Assembly: GCF_042685105.1 (NCBI RefSeq)
Contig: NZ_JBHUMO010000023.1
Span: 1 to 48,351, forward strand
Source: Enterococcus_G camelliae
GTDB taxonomy: Bacteria; Bacillota; Bacilli; Lactobacillales; Enterococcaceae
Length of the DNA: 48,351 nt
Direction: 5' to 3'
In this document: piece after piece, positions 6,626 to 15,974 of the stretch
Layout: every line of letters starts with the position of its first letter
How positions within the stretch are numbered: the first letter of the stretch is position 1
Notes under the pieces: generated by a model
Told to the model about the DNA's origin: nothing
Seen by the model: the letters and a program-made list of their open reading frames with translations, nothing else
Database searches by the model: none
Made by a program: the position numbers and the translations under genes

Positions 6626-9235
6626 TTATTCTTCTTCCACTACTGGTTCATTTTGGAAAACCAAATGATGATCTAACAACGTTATCACTACACGCGTCTT
6701 AGGCAAGATTCGACCAGAAATGATCTCTTTTGCTAAAGGAGTTTCTACTTCACGAGTAATGAAACGTTTTAATGGCCGTGCACCATAAGCTGGTTCATAG
6801 GCATTTTCAGCAATCCAATTTTTCGCCTCGTTGGACAATTCAAGGTAGATATCTTGTGCTTCCAAACGTTGTGCCACTTGGGAAATAATTTTGTCAACAA
6901 TGTCTTTCACATTTTCTAAGCTTAACGGTGTGAATAAAATTGTGTCATCAATTCGATTTAGAAATTCCGGTTTAAAACTTCCGCGTAACATCGTTAACAC
7001 TTGTTCTTTCACCTTTTCGGGAATGGTTCCTTCTTGGGTGACACCCTCAAGCAAAAGTTGGGAACCAATATTACTCGTCATAATCATGACGGTATTTTTG
7101 AAATCAACTACGCGGCCTTTAGAATCCGTCAAACGTCCATCATCTAAAACTTGCAACAAAATATTAAAAACATCTGGATGTGCTTTTTCAATTTCATCGA
7201 GTAAGACAATGGTATACGGATTTCTACGAACAGCCTCTGTCAGTTGTCCTCCTTCTTCATAACCAACATAGCCAGGAGGTGCACCAACCAAACGTGAGAC
7301 AGAATGTTTTTCCATATATTCACTCATATCGATACGGACCATATGATCTTCTGAGTCGAATAAATTTTCAGCTAGCGCTTTTGCTAGTTCTGTCTTCCCA
7401 ACACCTGTTGGTCCTAAGAATAAAAATGAACCCAATGGTCGATGTGGATCTTGCAACCCAGCTCTTGAACGAAGGACAGCATCACTAACGGCATCAACTG
7501 CCTCATCTTGTCCGATGACCCGTTCATGAAGTGTTTCGTTTAACTTCATTAATTTTTCTCGTTCGCCTTCGACCAATCTCGTAACTGGGATACCCGTCAG
7601 TCGGCCAACCACTGTCGCAATTTCATTTTCAGTCACAGATTCTTGAACCATCCGACCAAAATCATTTTTGTTTTTTTCTTCTAGTTCGTTTAATTCTTTA
7701 GTCAATTGAGGAATTGTACCATGACGTAAGACAGCTGCTCGTTCCAAATCGTAATTATTTTCGGCATCTTCCAATTCATGTTTGGCTTGATCAATTTCAG
7801 CCCGTTTGCTAGAAACGGCATTTACTTCTTCTTTTTCTGTTTCCCACTGCATCTTCATTGAATTCGCTTCTTCTCGTAAATCCGCTAATTCTTCTTGTAA
7901 GCTTGCCAAGCGCTTCTTCGATGCATCGTCACTTTCTTTTTTCAAAGCGGCTTCTTCGATTTCTAATTGCATTAAACGTCTTGTCACTTGATCCAACTCA
8001 GTAGGCATTGAATTCATTTCTACCCGTATCGTTGCACAGGCTTCATCAACTAAATCAATTGCTTTGTCTGGTAAAAAACGATCGGTAATATAACGATCAG
8101 ATAGCGTTGCAGCTGCGACTAATGCGTTATCATGAATATTGACACCATGATGAATTTCAAATCGTTCTTTCAATCCTCTCAAAATCGAAATCGTATCTTC
8201 AACGGTCGGTTCTTTTACCAACACTTTTTGGAAACGACGTTCTAGTGCTTTATCTTTTTCCATATATTGTCGGTATTCATCTAACGTTGTCGCACCAATA
8301 GTATGTAATTCGCCTCGTGCCAACATTGGTTTTAACAAATTACCTGCATCCATGCTGCCTTCTGTTTTGCCTGCACCAACAATATTATGAATTTCGTCAA
8401 TAAACAAAATGATATGACCGTCTGATTTTTTCACTTCTTGGAGCACAGCTTTTAGACGCTCTTCAAATTCGCCTCGAAATTTTGCTCCAGCAATTAATGC
8501 CCCCATATCTAATGAAAAAATCGTCTTATCCTTCAAATTTTCTGGGACATCTTTTCGAACGATTCGTTGTGCTAAACCTTCAACAATCGCTGTTTTCCCA
8601 ACACCAGGTTCCCCAATTAGTACAGGGTTATTTTTCGTCTTTCGAGACAAAATGCGGATAACGTCACGAATTTCTTCGTCACGACCAATAATTGGATCCA
8701 TTTTGCCATTTTTTACTTGTTGTATTAAATCAACACCATATTTTTCAAGTGCTTTATAGGTTTCTTCTTGATTTTGTGAAGTCACTCGATCCCCACCTCG
8801 CATTTCTTCAATCGCTGTTCTCAGTTGTTTTTCTGTTACCTGTTGTTTGTTTAAATATTCCGTTAAAGGATAATGTTTCAATTTCATTAAAGCCAACAAA
8901 ACAATTTCTGTTGACAAATAATCATCTTGAAATGAGTCCCTGATTTGATCTGCTTCCGTCAACAGTCGGAAAAGGTTTTGACTCATCGTCTGACCATAAT
9001 TTACTTGATTGCCTTCAACAACGGGTAATTCATCTAGAAGGCGGTCTACTTCTCGTTCAAATTCATCAACATCAATTCCCGCATCTTTATAAAGATTGCG
9101 TGCAAAATGATTCGGTTGCATAAAAATTTTCCATAAATGTGCAATATCAATTTCTTGATGGTGACGGTTTATTGCCACTTGTTGCGCTTCCGCGAGGGAG
9201 CTTTGCATCGTGGTTGTCATTTTTTCCATTTCCAT
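6626..9235 (-). CDS. clpB: ClpB disaggregase, AAA+ chaperone
   Basis: The 869-residue protein is a full ClpB: an N-terminal Clp_N domain (about 1-150), NBD1 with GEPGVGKTA (near 207) and IILFIDEIH, a long coiled-coil middle domain (about 410-530), NBD2 with GPTGVGKTE (near 610) and VLLDEIEKAHP, and a C-terminal oligomerisation region. The middle domain marks ClpB and excludes ClpC. It resolves protein aggregates with DnaK. GGAGG lies eight bases before the ATG at 9235, favouring this over the two in-frame ATGs just inside. The promoter carries a CtsR operator, so the gene belongs to the class III heat-shock regulon. It is transcribed alone and ends at a shared terminator. Confidence 0.98.
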   Translation of the reverse strand: MEMEKMTTTMQSSLAEAQQVAINRHHQEIDIAHLWKIFMQPNHFARNLYKDAGIDVDEFEREVDRLLDELPVVEGNQVNYGQTMSQNLFRLLTEADQIRDSFQDDYLSTEIVLLALMKLKHYPLTEYLNKQQVTEKQLRTAIEEMRGGDRVTSQNQEETYKALEKYGVDLIQQVKNGKMDPIIGRDEEIRDVIRILSRKTKNNPVLIGEPGVGKTAIVEGLAQRIVRKDVPENLKDKTIFSLDMGALIAGAKFRGEFEERLKAVLQEVKKSDGHIILFIDEIHNIVGAGKTEGSMDAGNLLKPMLARGELHTIGATTLDEYRQYMEKDKALERRFQKVLVKEPTVEDTISILRGLKERFEIHHGVNIHDNALVAAATLSDRYITDRFLPDKAIDLVDEACATIRVEMNSMPTELDQVTRRLMQLEIEEAALKKESDDASKKRLASLQEELADLREEANSMKMQWETEKEEVNAVSSKRAEIDQAKHELEDAENNYDLERAAVLRHGTIPQLTKELNELEEKNKNDFGRMVQESVTENEIATVVGRLTGIPVTRLVEGEREKLMKLNETLHERVIGQDEAVDAVSDAVLRSRAGLQDPHRPLGSFLFLGPTGVGKTELAKALAENLFDSEDHMVRIDMSEYMEKHSVSRLVGAPPGYVGYEEGGQLTEAVRRNPYTIVLLDEIEKAHPDVFNILLQVLDDGRLTDSKGRVVDFKNTVMIMTSNIGSQLLLEGVTQEGTIPEKVKEQVLTMLRGSFKPEFLNRIDDTILFTPLSLENVKDIVDKIISQVAQRLEAQDIYLELSNEAKNWIAENAYEPAYGARPLKRFITREVETPLAKEIISGRILPKTRVVITLLDHHLVFQNEPVVEEE

Positions 9236-9279
9236 CGTCTATTCCTCCCATCAGGTAAGAGTGATTTCTTACAAAACCT

Positions 9280-9309
9280 ATTATACCAAATTGGTCAGTA
9301 AAGGTCAAA
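9280..9309 (-). promoter_or_regulatory. clpB promoter overlapped by CtsR box
   Basis: On the minus strand TTGACC (9308-9303), 17 bases, then TATAAT (9285-9280) with an upstream TG form a near-ideal sigma-A promoter. On the plus strand 9293-9309 reads GGTCAGT AAA GGTCAAA, the direct heptad repeat with three-base spacer recognised by the heat-shock repressor CtsR. The operator covers the -35 element. The ctsR gene is not in the window. Confidence 0.88.
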
Positions 9310-9326
9310 AAATAGCAACTCATTTT

Positions 9327-10361
9327 TCATTCCTCTTTGGTTAATTTTACTTCTTTTATTTCCTGACGAATTTGTTGCCTTTTTTCCAGTAAGACATAGA
9401 CAAATCCCAATGAAAAGGGCAGCAAATACGTAGCAAGTCGGTACAGTAGCAATGCCGAAATGGCTGCAACAGTCCCCACTAAAGGTTGAAAAAGAAAGGA
9501 AAAAACAAAATCAAAGGAACCAATCCCTCCTGGTGATGGCAAAATTCCGGCGAGAACAGTTGCAAAACTAATCAATGAAAAGGCCGTTAACCAAGAAATA
9601 TCTTTGCCCATATCATGAAAAATAAAAAAGGGAATTGAATACCAAAATAAAAATTTTAACAGACTAATGAAAAATAATTGCGTACATCTTGAATGATTGG
9701 CGAGTGTTGCCTGCATGGTTGACCGTAACGCATCAATATTTGAGTTTAGTGCCTTCAATCGATTCTGCCATTTTTCTTGATGAACATGGTTTGACGTAAT
9801 TTTCATTAGCCATGTTTGAAAGCGTACATTTAGCGCTAAAAAAAATAACGATCCGGCGAGTAACAGCGTAACTGCGCACCCTATTAAGATTAGCCAAAAA
9901 AGGGTCTTTTGTTGTGAGAGCAAGGTGGGTGCTTGAACCAATAAACAACTAAAGGCATAAAAAAATGCTGTCAATTTGTAAATCGTGATACGTAAACTTG
10001 AAATACCGATACTTTCAGAATAATGAATGGCTCTTCGATGATAAAAAGCCAACTCCGATAAAAGAGTGCCGGTACCAAACGTAATTAGCCGAAAAAAAGC
10101 AGCGTAATTACTGACCCAAAATCCATCCCAAAAAGAGAATGAATCCTTTGTTGTTCTGACAATCATCTGAGTTAGTTTTCCTTCAATAAGTTGGTATCCT
10201 AGACCCAGCGCTATGACAAGCACCAATAAAAGTGGACGAGTATGAACGATTTGTTGGACGATATCTTTTAGAGAATTGTTTAATAAATAGTAGGCGACGC
10301 CAATGATAGCTGCTAAAAAAAGGGTATTGCCAATCACACGATAGATAGCTTTTCGATTCAT
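9327..10361 (-). CDS. Flippase-like membrane protein (lysylphosphatidylglycerol synthase TM-domain family)
   Basis: The 344-residue protein has about seven or eight hydrophobic helices and a charged C-terminal tail. The segment FATVLAGILPSPGGIGSFDFVF is the conserved signature of the UPF0104/LPG_synthase_TM family, which includes the flippase half of MprF. No aminoacyltransferase domain is attached, so it resembles stand-alone YbhN-type proteins. A role in moving lipids or lipid-linked sugars across the membrane is inferred, not shown. A lipid-kinase gene two genes upstream in the same direction supports a lipid context. The start at 10361 follows AAAGGAGG. Confidence 0.8.
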   Translation of the reverse strand: MNRKAIYRVIGNTLFLAAIIGVAYYLLNNSLKDIVQQIVHTRPLLLVLVIALGLGYQLIEGKLTQMIVRTTKDSFSFWDGFWVSNYAAFFRLITFGTGTLLSELAFYHRRAIHYSESIGISSLRITIYKLTAFFYAFSCLLVQAPTLLSQQKTLFWLILIGCAVTLLLAGSLFFLALNVRFQTWLMKITSNHVHQEKWQNRLKALNSNIDALRSTMQATLANHSRCTQLFFISLLKFLFWYSIPFFIFHDMGKDISWLTAFSLISFATVLAGILPSPGGIGSFDFVFSFLFQPLVGTVAAISALLLYRLATYLLPFSLGFVYVLLEKRQQIRQEIKEVKLTKEE

Positions 10362-10373
10362 GGGTCCCTCCTT

Positions 10374-10658
10374 TCAATGATAAAAAAGAATAAGTAAGCA
10401 ACCAAGAATGATACCAATCATAAAGGAAACAAAGAATTTCTTTTTTTGGGTTTTATGATGAAACAAGCGGCTAGCTAGTAGGCCTCCCGCTCCACCGCCA
10501 ATGCTACTAATAAATAAAAGATTCGCTTCTGGCACTCGCCATTTATGGTGAATGGCTTGTCTTTTATCATATCCCATCAATCCAAAGGTATAAAGATTGA
10601 CAAGTAACAAATAAAACCAAATTGGATTTCGGACGAATTCATCCCAAATAAACTTCAC
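10374..10658 (-). CDS. DUF1294 small membrane protein
   Basis: At 94 residues, it has an N-terminal helix (YLLLVNLYTFGLMGYDKRQA), the family motif W-RVPEANLLFISSIGGGAGGLL, and a final helix. The MGYDK..A and R.PE..L sequence is typical of DUF1294 (YdhI/YxaI-like) proteins of unknown function; some members carry a cold-shock domain, which is absent here. It overlaps the lipid-kinase stop by four bases (ATGA) and precedes the flippase-like gene by 12 bases, so the three form one operon. Confidence 0.8.
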   Translation of the reverse strand: MKFIWDEFVRNPIWFYLLLVNLYTFGLMGYDKRQAIHHKWRVPEANLLFISSIGGGAGGLLASRLFHHKTQKKKFFVSFMIGIILGCLLILFYH

Positions 10659-11575
10659 TTCTCATGATCCTCCTCTTCTTTCGCAGGAATTAATACTGTC
10701 AATCCTTTCGATACAACTTCTAAATTGACCGGTAGATAGGCAGTTGGGTCGCCATCTGTACGGGTTTGAACGTGTCGTTCAGTCGCTGAAATGGTTAACT
10801 TATTACTTGAAAAATAAATAATATCCCGAATCTTATCTAAATCGCCAAGAACGATAAAAGGCAATAAACGGAAGGTCTGCCAAATCGATAGTTTTTCAAG
10901 AATCGTTACATGCATTTGGCCATCATCAGGTGAGGCACTTTCGTCAAAATGCACATAGCCCCCAGCAGAATTAGTCATTGTTATTGTCAACAAGGCAACC
11001 TTTCCTTGCCAAACTTGATTATCTGATTGAATGGTTAGATGGTATCGTTTCTTTTTTATCCATAATTTTAAAAATCGTTTCATAAAAGCGAAAGGGCCAA
11101 ATGTTTGCTTTTCTTTTTGACTGACACGTGCGGCAGTATCCGCAAGAATGCCGATGGTCAAAGTGGAAATGATGACATCTTCTTGATTAATTAAGGCGTA
11201 ATCGACTGCTTTTTTTTGACCTGTGGTAATTACTGCGAAAGCTTCTTCTTCTGTTAATGGAATTTCAAGTGAACGTGCAAAATTATTCACTGTGCCACCG
11301 GGAATAATTCCGATTACATACTTTTCCAATTGATTTCTAAATGTTTTGATTAAATGGTGAATGGTTCCATCACCGCCAATAAATACTAGACGGCTTGCTT
11401 GAAACTGTTCTGCTTTCTTCCGAAGATGTTCAGGAGAACTAGTTGCATTCGATGGTTGGCATGCCACAACCCATTCTCTTTGGCGAGTTACAATGAATTC
11501 CTTGAGGCGCAAGGCCATCCCTTCGCCTTCGTTTTTGCCAGAAGAGTCATTGTATAAAATTAGGACGCGCTCCAT
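10655..11575 (-). CDS. Diacylglycerol kinase family lipid kinase (DgkB/YegS-like)
   Basis: The 306-residue protein shows the DAGK catalytic signature FIGGDGTIHHLI (ATP-binding GGDGT) followed by GIIPGGTVNNFARSL, and a C-terminal beta-rich half containing the conserved SASPDDGQMHV stretch. Such enzymes phosphorylate diacylglycerol or related lipids at the membrane; in Gram-positives DgkB recycles diacylglycerol released by lipoteichoic-acid synthesis. The exact substrate here is not proved. A GTG at 11581 is possible, but the ATG at 11575 has the better distance to GGAG and is chosen. It opens the operon with the DUF1294 and flippase-like genes. Confidence 0.87.
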   Translation of the reverse strand: MERVLILYNDSSGKNEGEGMALRLKEFIVTRQREWVVACQPSNATSSPEHLRKKAEQFQASRLVFIGGDGTIHHLIKTFRNQLEKYVIGIIPGGTVNNFARSLEIPLTEEEAFAVITTGQKKAVDYALINQEDVIISTLTIGILADTAARVSQKEKQTFGPFAFMKRFLKLWIKKKRYHLTIQSDNQVWQGKVALLTITMTNSAGGYVHFDESASPDDGQMHVTILEKLSIWQTFRLLPFIVLGDLDKIRDIIYFSSNKLTISATERHVQTRTDGDPTAYLPVNLEVVSKGLTVLIPAKEEEDHEK

Positions 11576-11596
11576 CTTCACTTCTCCTTCCTATGA

Positions 11597-11641
11597 AAGA
11601 AAGGACAGCCAAGTATTCTCGTTACTTACCTATCCTTTCTT
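11597..11641 (-). terminator. Probable terminator after pepT
   Basis: Minus-strand arms of 19 bases (AAGAAAGGATAGGTAAGTA and its partner) pair at 16 positions around a short loop, just after the pepT stop. Only a short, broken T-run follows, so efficiency may be modest. Confidence 0.5.
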
Positions 11642-11651
11642 ATTTATTCTG

Positions 11652-12887
11652 TTAGTTTGCGTTAAGTTCGATAATTTTAATAATCACATCTGTTGCTTTT
11701 TCCATGCTTTCAACGGCAACGAACTCATATCGACCATGCATGTTCTCTCCACCAGCAAAAATATTAGGTGTTGGAATGCCCATAAATGAAATTTTTGAGC
11801 CATCCGTTCCACCACGCACTGGTTCAATGATTGGCTCAATCGCCAATGACTCCATTGCGTTTTTGGCCAATTCAATGATCGACATATCCTTCTCAATAAT
11901 TTCCTTCATATTGTAGTATTGATCGTACATGTCCATAATTACTCGGTCTTGATCATACAATGCATTCATGTTTTTTTGAATAGTCAAAAGCGTTTGTTTC
12001 CGTTTTTCAAACGTTTCCCGATCATGGTCGCGAATAATATAGCTGAGTGTTGCTTCTTCCGGTGTTCCATTTAACGCCATCAAGTGATAGAACCCTTCCA
12101 CACCATCTGTTTTTTCAGGCACCTCTTCACTAGGGAGTTGATTATGAAAATCGATTGCTAGTTGCAACGCATTAATCATCGTATTTTTTGCTGTTCCGGG
12201 ATGAACATTTTTCCCTAATATTTGAATCGTTGCCTGAGCGGCATTAAATGTTTCAAATTGTAGCTCACCGACTGGACCACCATCCATTGTGTAAGCAAAA
12301 TCAACAGCGAATTCTTCTACGTCAAATTTATCTGCACCGACACCGATTTCTTCATCTGGACCAAAGGCAACCTTCACTTCTCCGTGTTCAATTTCGGGGT
12401 GTGCTAATAGATACTCCATGGCACTCATAATTTCGGCAATTCCTCACTTATCATCCGATCCTAACAACGTAGACCCGTCAGTTGTAATTAACGTTTGTCC
12501 TTTGTAGTTTTTTAAAAATGGAAAATCGGTTGGATTTAACGTGTATTTCCCTTCTGCATCAAGAGAAATCACGGATTCACCATCATAGTTTTCTACCATT
12601 TTAGGTTGAACATTGGTAGCCGAAAAATCAGCTGTATCCATATGGGAGATAAACCCAATGGAACGAACTTTTTTTGAAGTATTTGCTGGTAATGTTGCAA
12701 GAACAAACCCATTTTCGGGATAATATTGGACGTCAGACATTCCGATACCCAGCAATTCTTTTTCAAGTTCATGCGCAAAATGAATTTGTGATTCTGTTGA
12801 AGGTGTTGTATCACTTTCTGGATTTGAGCGTGTTTCGGTTTTCACATAACGAAGAAAACGAGGAACTAAATTTTCGTATTTTGACAT
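11652..12887 (-). pseudogene. pepT: Peptidase T gene interrupted by one in-frame TGA
   Basis: Read through, the 411-codon frame is a full-length M20 tripeptidase PepT: ISHMDTADF (zinc His/Asp), GSDDK, FGPDEEIG (catalytic Glu), YTMDGG, and ENMHGRYEF (last zinc His). After the DDK codons the frame reads TGA GGA ATT GCC GAA ATT where the family has DDKAGIAEI, so one codon, normally Ala, is TGA (12446-12444). The frame itself is not shifted. No other damage is visible. The second half has an ATG at 12428 but only a poorly spaced GAGG. A recent nonsense mutation is most likely; sequencing error or readthrough are alternatives. The gene follows the Nif3-like gene by 12 bases. Confidence 0.88.
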
Positions 12888-12899
12888 TTATAAAAACTC

Positions 12900-14021
12900 C
12901 TATCTAAATTCAAATGGATTGGTATTTACTTCTGATGGGATGATATCGACTTGCCAGTCCAATTCTTCTTTCCATTTTAACATTTTTTCGACAAATTTTG
13001 ATATACAAAGAACTTCAATATGATGCCCAGGATCAATCACTGTTAAGCCATTGGTTTGCATGTCGTGGGCAGTATGATAATAAACATCACCCGTAATATA
13101 GACATCTGCCTTTTTCCGCAGAGCTTCGGTATAGAGATTTCCTCCCGTTCCACCACAAATAGCTACGGTTTGAATCCATTTCTTCGCTGGATGAGGTTGG
13201 ACAATTCGCAATCCGTCTAGTTTAAAAACCTCTTTCACTTTTTGAACGAATTGTTCTGTTTCCATTGGCTTTGAAAGTTGCCCGATACGCCCGATGCCAA
13301 ATGTTTGTGGTGCATTATCTAGGGAGAACACATCATAGGCAATTTCTTCATACGGATGCACCTTTTTCATCGCGGTCAACACGTCATTTTCGATGGTTTC
13401 TGCAAAGAGTACCTCAACCTTCTCTTCGTGGACTTCCTCTGGATGATTCAGTGAACCAATCGCTGGTTTTGCTCCATTAACAGGTGTAAAACGACCAATT
13501 CCATTTGAAGAAAAACTCGTTGCACGGTAATTGCCCTGTTCCCCTGCACCTGCTTCGGCCAATGCAGCTCTTAACTTCCCTGCATCTTCTTCTGGAACAG
13601 AAACAGCCAACTTTTTCCATCGCACTTGGTGTGTTTCCTTTAAAAAATCTTGCACCTCTACGCCCAATTCCTCACAGAACCAATCATTCAAGCCATCCCA
13701 AATGATATCCATATTCGTATGGGCTGCATAAACGGCGATATCATGTTTTACCAGATCCATATACATTTTCGTTTGTAAATCAGTTGGAACTAGCCGTTGA
13801 ATCGGTCGAAAAATCGGTGGATGCTTTGCAATAATTAAATCTACCCCTTTTTCAATCGCTTCGGTTACAACTTCGGGGCGGACATCTAAGGTCATCATAA
13901 TTCGCTGAAGTGGTTTGTCTAAAGTCCCAATATGTAACCCGACTGGATCACCTTCTTCAGCTAACCAGAGTGGACAATAATCTTCGAAATGACGAATAAA
14001 TAGTTGACCATCTATACTCAT
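12900..14021 (-). CDS. Nif3-like dinuclear metal centre protein (YqfO type)
   Basis: The 373 residues match the long Gram-positive Nif3/YqfO form: the N-terminal half has IAKHPPIF and AAHTNMD metal-binding His residues, a PII-like inserted domain covers about 130-235, and the C-terminal half has ICGGTGGNL, YITGDVYYHTAHD and DPGHHIEVL. It forms a hexameric ring with a two-metal site. Its role is still debated (GTP cyclohydrolase-like fold). The four-base overlap (ATGA) with trmK, the usual neighbour in Firmicutes, shows one operon. All metal-ligand motifs appear intact. Confidence 0.92.
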   Translation of the reverse strand: MSIDGQLFIRHFEDYCPLWLAEEGDPVGLHIGTLDKPLQRIMMTLDVRPEVVTEAIEKGVDLIIAKHPPIFRPIQRLVPTDLQTKMYMDLVKHDIAVYAAHTNMDIIWDGLNDWFCEELGVEVQDFLKETHQVRWKKLAVSVPEEDAGKLRAALAEAGAGEQGNYRATSFSSNGIGRFTPVNGAKPAIGSLNHPEEVHEEKVEVLFAETIENDVLTAMKKVHPYEEIAYDVFSLDNAPQTFGIGRIGQLSKPMETEQFVQKVKEVFKLDGLRIVQPHPAKKWIQTVAICGGTGGNLYTEALRKKADVYITGDVYYHTAHDMQTNGLTVIDPGHHIEVLCISKFVEKMLKWKEELDWQVDIIPSEVNTNPFEFR

Positions 14022-14719
14022 GCGAACAACTCCTTTATCAATGAAAGCTCTCTATCAATTTGAGCTAATTTCTCTTGTGGAATAGTTTGGGCTTGCAGTA
14101 AATTTGCCTTGACTGTTTCTTTTTGTTTTTTTTCGTGCTGCCATTTTTTTAAAAAGACCGGCGATTTTTGTTGCAACAACAGCGGCCCAAACAATCGCTC
14201 TTTTTCAGAGTAATTCACGGGCTCTAACGTTGGCTCCGCCACAATAATTTCATAAATTTTTCTCTGCTCTTCTAAAATATCCTCTGCGACAATTCGATAG
14301 CCGTGTTGCATCAACCATATGCGAAGACCCTGTTCACCGACATTAGGTTGCAGAATAAGACGTTGAACACCTTGTAACTGTCCTTGTAAACGACCATTCT
14401 CTAATATAGAGGCAATCAATGCCCCTCCCATTCCAGCAATGGTGACAACTTGAATAGCATCTTCTGGTAGAACAGCTGCTAAACCATTAGCCAAACGGAC
14501 CTTTATCCAATCCGCTAACCCCAACCGTTCAACTTGTTTCTTGGCAGATTGATAGGGTCCATCGACTACTTCTCCAGCAACTGCATAACTTATCGTTTTA
14601 TTTAACATTAAATGAACCGGTAAATAGGCATGATCTGAACCAATATCCGCTAAGCGAGCTTGGTTTGGTACATAACTACCGACGCATTCCAATCGTTTTG
14701 AAAGGAAGTGCTCATTCAA
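14018..14719 (-). CDS. trmK: tRNA (adenine(22)-N1)-methyltransferase TrmK
   Basis: At 233 residues it is normal TrmK length. SAM-binding motif I is ADIGSDHAYLPVHL (about 24-37), motif IV region is TIAGMGGALI, and the C-terminal coiled-coil is rich in Lys and Gln. TrmK methylates N1 of A22 in the tRNA D-arm. It lies between the DNA-replication genes and the Nif3-like gene in the same orientation, the usual Firmicutes order. The start at 14719 is six bases before the stop of the preceding small gene. Confidence 0.93.
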   Translation of the reverse strand: MNEHFLSKRLECVGSYVPNQARLADIGSDHAYLPVHLMLNKTISYAVAGEVVDGPYQSAKKQVERLGLADWIKVRLANGLAAVLPEDAIQVVTIAGMGGALIASILENGRLQGQLQGVQRLILQPNVGEQGLRIWLMQHGYRIVAEDILEEQRKIYEIIVAEPTLEPVNYSEKERLFGPLLLQQKSPVFLKKWQHEKKQKETVKANLLQAQTIPQEKLAQIDRELSLIKELFA

Positions 14720-14725
14720 TCGCGC

Positions 14726-15040
14726 TCAATCCCTTCTTCTTCTTTCTTCATTTTGAACATCTAATTCGATGGTTTCAATGTAATTTGCAGTCAGTTGATG
14801 TTTGCCAAGCAGTTCCTCTCGATTAGGTTCCGTCCAAGTTGTTACACAAATGAATTGGGACTGGTAAAACGAAACATGCTTTGCCAATTGTGACTTTCTA
14901 CACTGAACAAGCAGTCTATCAGGCAAATAGACGGTTTCATACAACTCATTTAAAAATGAGACTTGCGATAATTCCAAAATGGATTCACCAGAGATAGCTT
15001 GTGTGATGGTTTCAACAAATCCGTAAATAGTCACTTTCAC
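14726..15040 (-). CDS. Unrecognised 104-residue protein between dnaI and trmK
   Basis: I do not recognise a family. The protein is soluble, with no signal peptide or membrane helix. The N-terminal MKVTIYGFVETITQAI resembles short beta-alpha starts of small redox or glutaredoxin-like proteins, and a CRKSQLAKH segment contains the only two-residue CR site (a single Cys at about 48 and a second in FICVTTW). The C-terminus is charged (EERRRRD). It sits tightly in the nrdR-dnaB-dnaI-trmK operon (four bases after the dnaI stop), so it is very likely a real, co-expressed gene. No function is proposed. Confidence 0.7.
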   Translation of the reverse strand: MKVTIYGFVETITQAISGESILELSQVSFLNELYETVYLPDRLLVQCRKSQLAKHVSFYQSQFICVTTWTEPNREELLGKHQLTANYIETIELDVQNEERRRRD

Positions 15041-15044
15041 ACCT

Positions 15045-15974
15045 CTATGGACGCTCCCGTCGATTCCTTCCTGATAAACTAATTTCTTGCGATAAATAAC
15101 GAATTCTTTCCATAATACGTTTTGCTTTTAAGGGCTCTATTTCGCCTCTTTGAGTGACAGATAAATGCTTCTCTAATTCGTCCATTGAAAAATTGGAAGA
15201 AAAGAAGGTTGGTAAATTCTCTTGCATTCGATATTGCAATATCACTCCAAAAACATCATCTCGAATCCAGCTACTCATCGCATCGGCTCCAATGTCATCA
15301 ATCATTAACAAAGGGGCTTGTTTGACCTTCGTCAAATTTGAACCGACCGCATCTTTTCCGATAGCTTGTTTCATTTCTACTGCGAAGGTTGGAAAATGTA
15401 AAAGCGTAGTCAAATAACCCGCCTCAGCCAAATCCCGTGCGATTGCCCCCAGTAGATAAGTTTTCCCCACGCCAAAGCTGCCAACTAAATACAATCCTTT
15501 ATGGAATTCCTTAGGAGCGCTTGTATAGGCCTCGACAAATTCGAAGGCAGAAATCCAAGCTTCTCCTCTACCTGGAGTTCGCTCGTATTCCTTCAATGAT
15601 GCTTTTTGGATATCTTTGGGCATACTGATTGTTTGAATGCGATTTGCAATTTCCAGTTGATGTTCCTTTTCTAACAAAGCTTTTGTGGGGACATAGGTCA
15701 CATCAATAAAATGAAAATTTAACGTCAATTTTGGTTCATAGCCCGGTGCAATCATTGAAGGATCATTTACCAGAAATTTCTTTTTTTCTTGTACAAATTC
15801 ATATAGTTTTGCAAAACTTTTTTCAATATCTTGCTCGCTTAATTGCGTCTGATGCTCTGCCAAGAATAACTTTACTTCTTCATTTTGAAGTACGTCGTTC
15901 ATCATTTCTTCATAACGCAAACGGTAATTTTTTTTATTCATTAGCTGTTTGAGGTTTTTTCCTACATCTTCCAT
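15045..15974 (-). CDS. dnaI: Primosomal protein DnaI, helicase loader
   Basis: The 309-residue protein has the DnaI N-terminal helicase-interaction domain (about 1-130) and a C-terminal AAA+ domain with Walker A GSFGVGKTYLLGA (about 167-179), Walker B LLMIDDIGAD, and RIRYLSQEISLSG near the end. DnaI is an ATPase that loads the replicative helicase DnaC onto DNA with DnaB and DnaD. The start overlaps the dnaB stop (TAATG), typical of translational coupling. No zinc-binding Cys cluster is evident in the N-terminal part, as judged by eye. Confidence 0.95.
   Translation of the reverse strand: MEDVGKNLKQLMNKKNYRLRYEEMMNDVLQNEEVKLFLAEHQTQLSEQDIEKSFAKLYEFVQEKKKFLVNDPSMIAPGYEPKLTLNFHFIDVTYVPTKALLEKEHQLEIANRIQTISMPKDIQKASLKEYERTPGRGEAWISAFEFVEAYTSAPKEFHKGLYLVGSFGVGKTYLLGAIARDLAEAGYLTTLLHFPTFAVEMKQAIGKDAVGSNLTKVKQAPLLMIDDIGADAMSSWIRDDVFGVILQYRMQENLPTFFSSNFSMDELEKHLSVTQRGEIEPLKAKRIMERIRYLSQEISLSGRNRRERP

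Noticed and set aside
7180..7488. Plus-strand frames within clpB, lepA, polA and pyc
   Set aside because: They lie wholly inside strongly conserved genes on the other strand and show no start signals.
11652..12428. Second half of pepT as a separate gene
   Set aside because: It is in frame with the first half, has only a badly spaced GAGG, and lacks the first zinc ligands, so one interrupted gene is simpler.
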